From: Leucobacter weissii
GTDB taxonomy: Bacteria; Actinomycetota; Actinomycetes; Actinomycetales; Microbacteriaceae
Length of the DNA stretch: 64,000 bases
NCBI RefSeq assembly: GCF_017565745.1
Contig: NZ_JAGDYM010000016.1
Span: forward strand, 62,001 to 126,000
Reading direction: 5' to 3'
Below, piece after piece: positions 56,707 through 64,000 of this stretch (position 1 is its first letter; the number at the start of each line of letters is the position of its first letter). A model generated the notes under the pieces. That model did not search any database, was not told the origin of the DNA, and was given only the letters and a program-made list of their open reading frames with translations. A program made the position numbers and the translations under genes.

Positions 56707-57186
56707 TCAGCGCTCGACGAGGATGCCGTCCTCGTCGCTCCACAGGATCGCCCCCGGACGGAAGACGACCCCGCCGAAGGTCACCGGGACGTCGGCCTCC
56801 CCCTCGCCGGTCTTGGACGACTTCGCCGGGTTGGAGCCGAGCGCCTTGAGCCCGATCGGCAGCCCGGAGATGGCGGCGCGGTCGCGGATCACACCGTTGA
56901 CGACGATGCCGGCCCAGCCGTTCTCGACGCCCAGACCGGCGATGATGTCCCCCACGAGCGCGCTCTCGAGCGCGCCGCCGCCGTCGATCACGAGCACCGC
57001 GCCCTCGCCCGGCGTGCCGAGGACGGACTTCAGCAGCGCGTTGTCCCGATGGCAGCGCACCGTGCGCACCGGCCCCGAGAAACGCGCCAGGCCGCCCAGG
57101 TTCTGCAGCTGGGTCGAGACCGACTGCAGCTCGTCGCCCCGTTCGTCGTAGAGGTCTGCGGTGCTGACTCCGGTGCTCGCGTTCAT
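56707..57186 (-). CDS. RraA-family protein (ribonuclease E activity regulator-like)
   Basis: A 159-residue RraA fold protein: [14 protein letters not shown], the central [20 protein letters not shown] and [14 protein letters not shown] signatures. Many RraA homologues, like this one with the G-x-x-x-R-D motif, are 4-hydroxy-4-methyl-2-oxoglutarate aldolases, so an aldolase activity is an alternative to RNase E inhibition. Located next to a DUF817 gene on the same strand. Confidence 0.88.
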   Translation of the reverse strand: MNASTGVSTADLYDERGDELQSVSTQLQNLGGLARFSGPVRTVRCHRDNALLKSVLGTPGEGAVLVIDGGGALESALVGDIIAGLGVENGWAGIVVNGVIRDRAAISGLPIGLKALGSNPAKSSKTGEGEADVPVTFGGVVFRPGAILWSDEDGILVER

Positions 57187-57222
57187 GCGCCCTCCTCGGC
57201 GGATCGTTCTCCCGTGTCCATG

Positions 57223-58128
57223 CTAGCCGGGACGGGGCGCCCGGAATCGCACCGGCTTCCGCGGCGGGTACACCCAGGTGACGAGCACCACCGAGATGAT
57301 CATGAGCAGGAACCACGAGACGAGCTTCTGCGGGCTCACCGGCTCCCAGCCCGCCTCCTGATGCGGGTAGAGCCAGGCCCCGCCCCAGGTCGCGACGTTC
57401 TCGGCGAGCCAGATGACGAGCGCCACGCCGGCGAACACGAGCAGCAGCGGCGCGCGGGGCTCGGCCCGCCAGACGCGGAAGTGCATGACCGTCGGGGACC
57501 AGAGCGCCGCGACGCCCGCGAGCAGCACCCAGCGCAGATCGACGATGTAGTGGTGGGTGAAGAAGTTCAGGTAGATCGCCGTCGCGATCGCCGAGGTCAT
57601 CCAGACGCGCGGATATCGCGAGAAGCGCAGCGCATGGAGACGGGTCACGCGGACCATGTACGAGCCGACGGCCGCGTACATGAAGCCGCTGAACAGCGGC
57701 ACCGCGCCGATCCGCAGCACGCCCTCGGTCGCGTAGCTCCACGAGCCCATCCCGGTCTTGAAGAGCTCCATGCCGGTGCCGACCAGGTGGAAGAGCAGGA
57801 TCACCCACAGCTCGCGACCGCTCTCCAGCCGGAAGGCGAGCATGCCGATCTGGATGAGCACCGCCGCGATCGTCAGCGCGTCGTTGCGGGCGAGCACCGC
57901 GTCGTCCGGCCACCAGAGCCGCGCCGCCACGATGACCGCCAGGAGCAGAGCCCCGAAGACGCACGCCCACGCCTGTTTCGCCAGGAACACGCCCGCCTCC
58001 ACCAGGAAGCCGCGGAAACCCGTCGACGGCCGGCCGAGCAGCACGCGGTGCGCGACCCGGTCGATCGACCGTTCGAGTCCGGTGAGCTCCCGATCGTCGG
58101 GTTCCCCCTCCTCCTCGGCACTCCTCAC
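57223..58128 (-). CDS. DUF817 family membrane protein
   Basis: A 301-residue protein with a charged N-terminus and about eight helices; RIGAVPLFSGFMYAAVGSY and IYLNFFTHHYIVDLRW are DUF817 (YoaT-like) signatures with conserved His residues in the membrane. GTG start. Function unknown. Ends 37 bp upstream of the RraA gene, possibly co-transcribed. Confidence 0.8.
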   Translation of the reverse strand: MRSAEEEGEPDDRELTGLERSIDRVAHRVLLGRPSTGFRGFLVEAGVFLAKQAWACVFGALLLAVIVAARLWWPDDAVLARNDALTIAAVLIQIGMLAFRLESGRELWVILLFHLVGTGMELFKTGMGSWSYATEGVLRIGAVPLFSGFMYAAVGSYMVRVTRLHALRFSRYPRVWMTSAIATAIYLNFFTHHYIVDLRWVLLAGVAALWSPTVMHFRVWRAEPRAPLLLVFAGVALVIWLAENVATWGGAWLYPHQEAGWEPVSPQKLVSWFLLMIISVVLVTWVYPPRKPVRFRAPRPG

Positions 58129-58327
58129 CCGGGAAGCCTACGGGATCCTCGGCGGACCCGGTGGGCGCGGCTCCATCACCGCAGCGCATCCTCGTCCCGG
58201 AGCAGGGCACCGCGCGCTGTCAGCGTTCTTTCAGGTCAAACAAACAGTCGCCATAGCCCGTATTCCTAGCGTGATCATCGAGCCGGGTGTCCGGCGCAAC
58301 CGATACGCGGAAGGCTGGCGACAAGGA

Positions 58328-59650
58328 ATGACGGGGCAAGAGAAGAGCAGGGGCCGCATCCTCTCCCGGATGCGGCGGCGCACCTGGGTCATCATCGGCG
58401 GCGCGGCGGCGCTGCTGGTCGCGGGGGGCGTCACCGCGGTCGTGCTGCTCTCCCAGCAGAGCGCGACGCCCGCGGCCGCGCAGACGCGGACGACGGCGGC
58501 CGGCCTCGAGACCCTGGAGAAGTCGGTCGAGGCGAGCGGGACCTTGACTCCGGGCGTGCAGGAGGAGGTGAGCTTCGCAGCCAGCGGCACCGTGACCGAG
58601 GTGCTCGTGGAGGCCGGGGACACCGTGACCAAGGGCCAGAAGCTCGCCGAGATCGACACCCTGACCGCGACCGCGGAACTGCTGCAGGCGCGGGCGGATC
58701 TCGCCGACGCGGAGGCCCAGCTCGCGAGCGCCGAGGCCGACGCCGACGGCACCACGAGCTCAGACGCGCAGATCGCGGCGAGGGCCGCGGCGATCGAGGT
58801 CGCCGAGCAGGCCGTGGAGAGCGCCGAGGAGGCCGCCGACGGCACCACGCTGACCGCACCGGCTGCCGGGCTCGTCACCGCGGTGTCGATCGAGGTCGGC
58901 GACAGCGTCACCGGCGCATCGAGCACGGGATCGAGCGGCACGGGATCGAGCAGCGGCAGCACCGGCGGCGCATCGGGATCCTCGGCGACCGGCGGCGCAC
59001 AGGCCGGCGCCTCCCAGACGGAATCCACCGCGAGCTCCTCGTCCTCCGGACAGTTCACCATCGTCGGCACGGAGGACTGGATGGTCTCCGTCTCCCTCGG
59101 CGAGACCGAGATCGGGCTCGTGGAGGCCGGCGACCAGGTCGAGCTCGAGACCGACGACGGCACGCAGCTCTTCGGCGTGGTCGATGACGTCGGCAAGCTG
59201 CCCTCGACCACCTCCGGATCGGCCGCCTTCCCCGTGACCATCGCGATCACGGGAGACACCGAGGGCCTCTACGACGGCACCGGAGTGACCGCCACGATCG
59301 TCTACGAGCGGCGCTCCGAAGTGCTCACGGTTCCCTCCTCCGCCGTGACGACCGCGGAGGACGGCGCCAGCACCGTCACCGTGGTCGACGACGCCGGGGC
59401 GGAGACCGTGCGCACCGTCACCGTCGGCGAGAGCTCGGGCGATCTCACCGAGATCCTCGACGGCGTCTCGGAGGGCGAGCTCGTGCGGGTGACGGTGTTC
59501 ACGCCGGGATCCGGCGGCGGCGCGAGCGACGGCCAGGGATCCTCCGGCGACGGCGGGATGCCCGACTTCGGCAACGGCGAGATGCCGTCCGGCGGGCCGC
59601 CCGGCGGCGGCGAGATGCCCTCGGGCGGTTTCCCGGGGGGCGGGCAGTGA
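58328..59650 (+). CDS. MacA/HlyD-like periplasmic adaptor protein
   Basis: A 440-residue adaptor with one membrane anchor (WVIIGGAAALLVAGGVTAVVLL, residues 20-41). The first half lipoyl/barrel strand is SFAASGTVTEVLVEAGDTVTKGQ, followed by an Ala/Glu coiled coil (about 115-185), the second half-barrel TAPAAGLVTAVSIEVGDSV, a Ser/Gly linker and the beta-barrel domain. The C-terminus repeats GEMPSGG, rich in Met, Pro and Gly. Couples to the following ABC genes; in a monoderm it probably delivers substrates to the extracytoplasmic side or forms a sensor. ATG at 58328 has an AAGGA ribosome binding site. Confidence 0.87.
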   Translation: MTGQEKSRGRILSRMRRRTWVIIGGAAALLVAGGVTAVVLLSQQSATPAAAQTRTTAAGLETLEKSVEASGTLTPGVQEEVSFAASGTVTEVLVEAGDTVTKGQKLAEIDTLTATAELLQARADLADAEAQLASAEADADGTTSSDAQIAARAAAIEVAEQAVESAEEAADGTTLTAPAAGLVTAVSIEVGDSVTGASSTGSSGTGSSSGSTGGASGSSATGGAQAGASQTESTASSSSSGQFTIVGTEDWMVSVSLGETEIGLVEAGDQVELETDDGTQLFGVVDDVGKLPSTTSGSAAFPVTIAITGDTEGLYDGTGVTATIVYERRSEVLTVPSSAVTTAEDGASTVTVVDDAGAETVRTVTVGESSGDLTEILDGVSEGELVRVTVFTPGSGGGASDGQGSSGDGGMPDFGNGEMPSGGPPGGGEMPSGGFPGGGQ

Positions 59651-60399
59651 TGAACACGACGACACTCCCCACGCCGGCGCACCGGTCCGCCGACCCCGCC
59701 ACCGCTTCCGACCGCGCCGTCATCGAGCTGCGCGAGGCCCGCAAGGTCTACCGCACCGGCGAGGTCTCCGTGGAGGCCCTGCGCGGCATCGACCTCTCGA
59801 TCGCCGCGGGCGACTACGTGGCCATCATGGGCCCGTCGGGATCCGGCAAGTCGACGCTGATGCACGCCCTCGGCTGCCTCGACGTGCTGACCAGCGGCTC
59901 ATACCGGCTCGACGGCGTCGACGTCTCCGAGCTGGACGACGACGCACTCGCCGAGATCCGCAACCTCAAGATCGGCTTCGTCTTCCAGCAGTTCCACCTG
60001 CTGCCCGAGCTGACCGCCTGGCAGAACGTGGCGCTGCCGCTCATGTACGCCCGCGTCCCGCTCGGCGAGCGCCGGGAACGGGCCGCGGCGGCGCTCGACA
60101 GCGTCGGCCTGGGCGGCCGGGCCGATCACCGCCCCGGCGAGCTCTCGGGCGGCCAGCAGCAGCGCGTCGCCGTCGCCCGAGCCCTCGTCACCGAGCCCAC
60201 GATGGTGCTCGCCGACGAACCCACCGGCAACCTCGACACGGCATCGACCGAGGACGTGCTCGAACTCTTCGACCAGCTCAACGGGCTCGGGCGCACGATC
60301 GTGCTCATCACCCACGAGACCGAGGTCGGCGAGCATGCGAAGCGGATCGTCTGGGTCAAGGACGGCGTGATCGACCGTGAGCAGGTGAACCGCGCATGA
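59650..60399 (+). CDS. ABC transporter ATP-binding protein (MacB/LolD type)
   Basis: A 249-residue ATPase: Walker A GPSGSGKSTLM, Q-loop FVFQQFHLLPELTAWQNV, signature LSGGQQQRVAVARAL, Walker B VLADEPTGNLDT and the H-loop LITHE. The LDTASTEDV-type D-loop is standard for the LolCDE/MacB group. ATG at 59650 overlaps the adaptor stop by one base (TGATG); GTG at 59647 is an alternative. Partner of the permease gene that follows. Confidence 0.95.
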   Translation: MNTTTLPTPAHRSADPATASDRAVIELREARKVYRTGEVSVEALRGIDLSIAAGDYVAIMGPSGSGKSTLMHALGCLDVLTSGSYRLDGVDVSELDDDALAEIRNLKIGFVFQQFHLLPELTAWQNVALPLMYARVPLGERRERAAAALDSVGLGGRADHRPGELSGGQQQRVAVARALVTEPTMVLADEPTGNLDTASTEDVLELFDQLNGLGRTIVLITHETEVGEHAKRIVWVKDGVIDREQVNRA

Positions 60400-61625
60400 A
60401 CTGGAGCGAGACCCTCACCACCAGCTGGGCCGCCGTGCGGGCGCACGCTCTGCGGTCCCTGCTCACCGTGCTCGGCATCCTCATCGGCATCGCGGCGGTG
60501 ATCCTCACCGTCGGGCTCGGGCTCGGCACGCAGAAGGACGTGAGCGAGCAGATCAGCGCCCTCGGCAGCAACCTCCTGATCGTGTCGCCCGGATCGAGCA
60601 CGAGCACCGACGGCGCCCGCGGCGGCTTCGGATCGGGCACGACGCTGACCCGCGACGACGCCGAAGCGCTCAGCAGCGAGGTGGGCGCCCCCGACATCGC
60701 GGGCGTCGCCGCCGAGAAGTCGACGTCGCTGTCGCTCGAGGCGAACGAGACCAACTGGACCACCACGGTCACCGGCACCACCGAGAGCTGGCTCGACGTG
60801 CGCTCGCGGGAGCTGGCGTACGGAGCGTTCATCACCGAGGAGCAGGACGCGGAGGGAGCCGCAGTGGTCGTCCTCGGGTCGGAGACCGCCGAGGAACTGT
60901 TCGGGACCACCCGGGTCGTCGGATCCTCGGTCGCGATCGACGGCAAGACCTTCGAGGTGGTCGGCGTGCTCGCCTCGGCCGGGTCCGACTCGTCGAGCAA
61001 TCTCGACGACCTCGCCGTCGTGCCGCTTTCGACCGCGGCCAATCAGCTGATCGGCGGCACCGACAGCCAGAGCGTGTCGACGATCTACCTGCAGGCGGCC
61101 TCGGCGGAACAGCTCTCGGCGGCCTACCAGGAGGCGACCGGGCTGCTGCTGAACCTGCACGGCATCACCGACGCGGACGCGGCCGATTTCTCGATCGACA
61201 GCCAGGACGCCCTGGTCAGCACGGCCACCTCGGTCTACCAGACCCTCACCGTACTGCTCACCGGGATCGCCGCGCTCTCGCTGCTCGTCGGCGGCATCGG
61301 CGTGATGAACATCATGCTCGTCTCCGTCACCGAGCGCACCGGCGAGATCGGGCTGCGCAAGGCGCTCGGCGCCCCGGGCTGGGCGATCCGCCGCCAGTTC
61401 CTCACCGAGGCGGCGATCCTCGGACTGACCGGCGGACTCGCCGGAGCCGCGCTCGGCATCGGCGCGGCGCTCGCCCTCCCCGGAGCGATCGGCAGCTCGA
61501 TCGTCGTCTCTCCGTCGGCCGTGGTGCTCTCGATCGGCGTCGCGGTGGGGATCGGCGTCGTGTTCGGCGTCTACCCGGCGGCCCGTGCGGCGAAGTTGTC
61601 CCCCATCGACGCCCTGCGGAGTTGA
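60396..61625 (+). CDS. ABC transporter permease, MacB/FtsX type
   Basis: A 409-residue permease: one N-terminal helix (SLLTVLGILIGIAAVILTVGL), a large extracytoplasmic MacB_PCD domain (about residues 50-270), then three helices with GEIGLRKALGAPGWAIRRQFL. The ATG overlaps the ATPase stop by four bases. The MacB fold works as a mechanotransmitter rather than a channel. Substrate unknown. Confidence 0.93.
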   Translation: MNWSETLTTSWAAVRAHALRSLLTVLGILIGIAAVILTVGLGLGTQKDVSEQISALGSNLLIVSPGSSTSTDGARGGFGSGTTLTRDDAEALSSEVGAPDIAGVAAEKSTSLSLEANETNWTTTVTGTTESWLDVRSRELAYGAFITEEQDAEGAAVVVLGSETAEELFGTTRVVGSSVAIDGKTFEVVGVLASAGSDSSSNLDDLAVVPLSTAANQLIGGTDSQSVSTIYLQAASAEQLSAAYQEATGLLLNLHGITDADAADFSIDSQDALVSTATSVYQTLTVLLTGIAALSLLVGGIGVMNIMLVSVTERTGEIGLRKALGAPGWAIRRQFLTEAAILGLTGGLAGAALGIGAALALPGAIGSSIVVSPSAVVLSIGVAVGIGVVFGVYPAARAAKLSPIDALRS

Positions 61626-61687
61626 TCGTGCCCGCTCCCCTCGACGACCGCTCCCTCACGTTTCGCACACCATCGAAAGGAACCATC

Positions 61688-62641
61688 ATGAACACCATCA
61701 CGCGTCCCGCATCGCGCGCCCTCCTCGCGGCGGGAATCCTCAGCGTCTCCCTGCTCGGCCTCGCCGGGTGCAGCGCGACCGAGGACGGCACAGCCGCCTC
61801 GGACACCGCCACGAACAGCGTGCCGAGCTCCGAGTCGCCGCAGGGCCCGCAGGGCGTGAGCGGCGAGATCGCACTCGTCTCGGACGGGCTGCTGCAGGTG
61901 CAGGGCACCGATTCGCAGACCGCGGTCAGCTACACCTCGGAGACCGAGATCACCGAGCAGGTCGCCGGCTCGCTCGACGACGTCACGGTCGGCGTGTGCA
62001 TCAACGCCTCCGGCGCGGCCGAAGACGAAGACAGCACCGACGAGGACAGCACCACGGCCGCACGCGTCACCATTTCCGAAGCGGTCGACGGAAGCTGCGC
62101 ACCCTCTGGGATGGGCGGCGGACCGAGCGGTTCCGCACCGGAAGGCGCCCCCGAGGGCGCCGAGAACGGCGAGATGCCCGAACCCCCGGCGGACGGTTCC
62201 GGCGCACCCGCCGAGGGAGCGGAAGACGGCTCGGGCGAGCGGCCCGAGATGCCCGGCGGCGGGTTCGGCGGGTTCACCAGCGGCCTCGTCACCGCCGTAG
62301 ACGGGGAGACGATCACCGTGGAGACCGCATCGGCCGGCGGAGACGCGGACAGCGACGAGACCGGCAGCGCCGAGGTGATCGTGGACGATGCGACCGAGTT
62401 CACCACGACCCGGGAGGCGAGCAGCGAGGCGCTCGTGGTCGGCGAGTGCGTCGCCGCCCAGGGCGAGTACGACGGCGAGGAATACGCCGCCACGTCGCTG
62501 CGGATCTCGGAGGCGGACGATGACGGCTGCTCGACCGGCTTCGGCGGCGGACCCGGCGGACAGGGCGGTCCGGCTCCCCAGGGCGAGCAGGGTGACGAGC
62601 AGAGCACCTCGGAGAGCGAGGCCGCGAATGCCGAGCAGTGA
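61688..62641 (+). CDS. DUF5666 lipoprotein
   Basis: A 317-residue lipoprotein: signal and lipobox LLGLAGC (lipidated Cys28). Two DUF5666-like beta domains are seen, around SGEIALVSDGLLQVQG and SGLVTAVDGETITVETAS, separated by a Pro/Gly/Glu-rich stretch with GEMPEPP and EMPGGG motifs resembling the adaptor C-terminus. It follows the permease by 62 bp with its own AAAGGAACC ribosome binding site. Probably an extracytoplasmic accessory of the transporter. Confidence 0.85.
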   Translation: MNTITRPASRALLAAGILSVSLLGLAGCSATEDGTAASDTATNSVPSSESPQGPQGVSGEIALVSDGLLQVQGTDSQTAVSYTSETEITEQVAGSLDDVTVGVCINASGAAEDEDSTDEDSTTAARVTISEAVDGSCAPSGMGGGPSGSAPEGAPEGAENGEMPEPPADGSGAPAEGAEDGSGERPEMPGGGFGGFTSGLVTAVDGETITVETASAGGDADSDETGSAEVIVDDATEFTTTREASSEALVVGECVAAQGEYDGEEYAATSLRISEADDDGCSTGFGGGPGGQGGPAPQGEQGDEQSTSESEAANAEQ

Positions 62642-64000
62642 CCCGCTGGACGGGATCGACCGCGAGCCGTTCGACCGGATCGTGACGCCCGGGCCGGAGA
62701 AGGCCGCGACCCCCGGCAGGCCTGCGACCCCTGGGAAAACCAGGAGGCGGCGACTGCGGCGCGGTCTGGTGATCGGCGGGAGCGTGCTCGCCGCCGGCGC
62801 CCTCGCCCTCGCGGGAACGGGCATCGCGTCGGCGCTGAACAGCGGCTCGCAGTATCGGACCGCCGCGGTCGAGCGCGCGACGGTGGAGGAGACCGTCGAT
62901 GCGAGCGGCGCCATCGCCTCCGCCGGTCGGGCGGACGCGGCGTTCCAGGTGTCGGGCACCGTCGAGAAGGTCTCGGTCGCGGTGGGCGACTCGGTGCGCG
63001 CGGGCGAAACGCTGGCCACTCTCGACCTCGACGACTTGGAGGCGGCGGTCGCCGACGCCGAGCAGGCCGTCTCAGACGCGGAGCAGACCCTCGCGGAGGA
63101 CGCGGAGGCGCAGAGCTCGAGCGACACCTCCTCGAGCTCGTCCGACACGGGCGCGACCGCGACGGGTTCCGACGCGGCAGCGGCAGACGCCGACGCGTCG
63201 GGCGGCGGGGAGACCACCGGCGGGAGCGAATCCTCCCAGCCCTCCTCGAACGGCTCGGGCTCCGGATCCGGCTCGGGATCGGGTTCCGGCTCGGGATCGG
63301 GTTCCGGCTCCGGAAGCGGATCCGGATCGGGGAGCGGCTCGGCGACCGCGACGGATCCTGCGATCGAGGCAGCCATCATCGCGGTCGAGGAGGCGCAGCA
63401 GAAGCTCCTGGAGCGCTACGAGTCGGTGCAGGAGACGCTGACCGGAGCCGAGGAGACGGTCGTCTCGGCGGACGCGATCTGCCAGCCGTTCCTCGCAGCC
63501 ACGCTCGCGGAGTCCGCTCCGCAGACGGAAGGGGACGAGTCCGGCTCCGACGAGGGCGACGAGAACGGCGACGAGGACAGCGGCGACGACGAAGAGAGCG
63601 GCGAAGCGACGGATCCGGGAACGGATGCCGGGATGAGTCTGGACGAGGCCAAGCAGGCGCTGGCCGACTGCCAGAGCGCCATCACCGAGGTTCAGGAGGC
63701 GCAATCGTCGGTGAGCGCCGGGCAGCAGGAGGTGCAGGAGCTCGCGTCCGAACTCGACGCCGCGGTCTCCGAACTGCAGCAGGCGCTCGAGGACAGCACC
63801 CGGGCGGGGAGCGGATCGGGATCCTCCGGCTCCTCGGGCTCCTCCGGCTCCTCGGGGTCCTCCGGCTCCTCGAGTTCATCGGGCTCATCGGGTTCCTCCT
63901 CTTCGAGTACCCCGGGATCTTCGGGGTCCTCGGGCTCGTCCGGCGCATCGAGCAGCGGCACGACCGACGACACCGGCGGAGCCCCGAGCGGAAGCGCCGA
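62628..64000 (+). CDS. Second MacA/HlyD-like adaptor, 3' truncated by window
   Basis: ATG at 62628 overlaps the lipoprotein gene by 14 nt; 457 codons are visible and the frame is still open at the edge. The N-terminal cytoplasmic segment is Arg-rich, followed by a membrane helix (LVIGGSVLAAGALALAGTGIAS) and a half lipoyl domain (FQVSGTVEKVSVAVGDSVRAGET). Very long Gly/Ser and acidic linkers interrupt the coiled-coil (EAAVADAEQAVSDAEQTLAE ... QQEVQELASELDAAVSELQQ). Same family as the adaptor at 58.3 kb but not a close duplicate. Confidence 0.85.
   Translation, partial: MPSSDPLDGIDREPFDRIVTPGPEKAATPGRPATPGKTRRRRLRRGLVIGGSVLAAGALALAGTGIASALNSGSQYRTAAVERATVEETVDASGAIASAGRADAAFQVSGTVEKVSVAVGDSVRAGETLATLDLDDLEAAVADAEQAVSDAEQTLAEDAEAQSSSDTSSSSSDTGATATGSDAAAADADASGGGETTGGSESSQPSSNGSGSGSGSGSGSGSGSGSGSGSGSGSGSGSATATDPAIEAAIIAVEEAQQKLLERYESVQETLTGAEETVVSADAICQPFLAATLAESAPQTEGDESGSDEGDENGDEDSGDDEESGEATDPGTDAGMSLDEAKQALADCQSAITEVQEAQSSVSAGQQEVQELASELDAAVSELQQALEDSTRAGSGSGSSGSSGSSGSSGSSGSSSSSGSSGSSSSSTPGSSGSSGSSGASSSGTTDDTGGAPSGSA
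63251..63342 (+). repeat. Gly-Ser coding simple repeat
   Basis: Tandem GGCTCCGGATCC/GGCTCGGGATCG units encode about 15 Gly-Ser pairs inside the second adaptor. Likely a flexible linker and length-variable by slippage. Confidence 0.8.
63815..63960 (+). repeat. Ser-Ser-Gly coding simple repeat
   Basis: GGCTCCTCG-type units encode a long Ser/Gly tract (SGSSGSSGSS...) in the second adaptor. Like the upstream Gly-Ser tract, it may vary in copy number. Confidence 0.8.

Overview
The window is very GC-rich (roughly 70% by eye) and carries gene orders typical of the Actinobacteria: infA-rpmJ-rpsM-rpsK-rpoA-rplQ, rplM-rpsI-glmM, argS-lysA-hom-thrB-rho-prfA, and an atpBEFHAGDC operon preceded by an atpI-like gene. 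GTG starts, 4-nt ATGA/GTGA gene overlaps, long acidic or Ala-rich protein tails and an actinobacterial LexA box all fit. I infer a member of the Micrococcales, most likely Microbacteriaceae (Leucobacter or a relative); the genus is a guess. No phage, IS element or CRISPR array is visible, and no gene-free stretch exceeds about 270 bp.

Layout. 1-2.6 kb: N-terminal end of a PP2C phosphatase, a YaaA-family protein, and a divergent EamA exporter / CGNR zinc-finger regulator pair sharing a palindromic promoter region. 2.4-2.6 kb: a 62-bp repeat carrying terminator hairpins. 2.6-10.1 kb (minus): the complete F1Fo ATP synthase operon. 10.2-19.5 kb: tsaC, prmC, prfA and rho on the minus strand, interrupted by cysK, a broken cysE, an M15 peptidase and an MFS transporter. 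19.7-25.9 kb (minus): argS, a DUF2993 protein, lysA, hom and thrB. A tRNA-Arg(CCG) follows at 26.06 kb. 26.3-32.7 kb: YibE/F membrane protein, FMN reductase, a secreted protein of unknown function, a LexA-box-preceded radical SAM protein, and a ribokinase/nucleoside hydrolase pair.

33-45.5 kb: a minus-strand chain runs glmS, acpS, a fused alr-tsaE gene, tsaB, rimI, tsaD, then a 1310-residue Pls/PosA-type single-module NRPS and a short M1 metallopeptidase. An Sfp-like phosphopantetheinyl transferase gene points toward this chain. 45.5-50.4 kb: coaA, a DUF4190 protein, glmM, rpsI, rplM and truA. 50.5-52.5 kb: an OatA-like acyltransferase/SGNH gene on the opposite strand, ending in a suspicious poly-G/poly-C palindrome. 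52.7-55.9 kb: rplQ, rpoA, rpsK, rpsM, rpmJ, infA. 56-58.1 kb: Nudix hydrolase, RraA-like protein, DUF817 protein. 58.3-64 kb: a MacAB-like ABC export operon with two adaptor genes and a DUF5666 lipoprotein; the second adaptor runs off the right edge.

Functional themes are energy conservation, translation and t6A tRNA modification (tsaB, tsaC, tsaD and tsaE are all here), cell-wall precursor supply (glmS, glmM, alr, lysA), and small secretion/modification modules (NRPS, OatA-like, MacAB-like). The items most worth a second look are an unusually divergent Rho ATPase, the NRPS/peptidase/PPTase neighbourhood, a three-way-junction RNA element between rpsK and rpoA, the double-adaptor ABC operon, the localised damage in cysE, and the probable assembly artefact near 52.5 kb.
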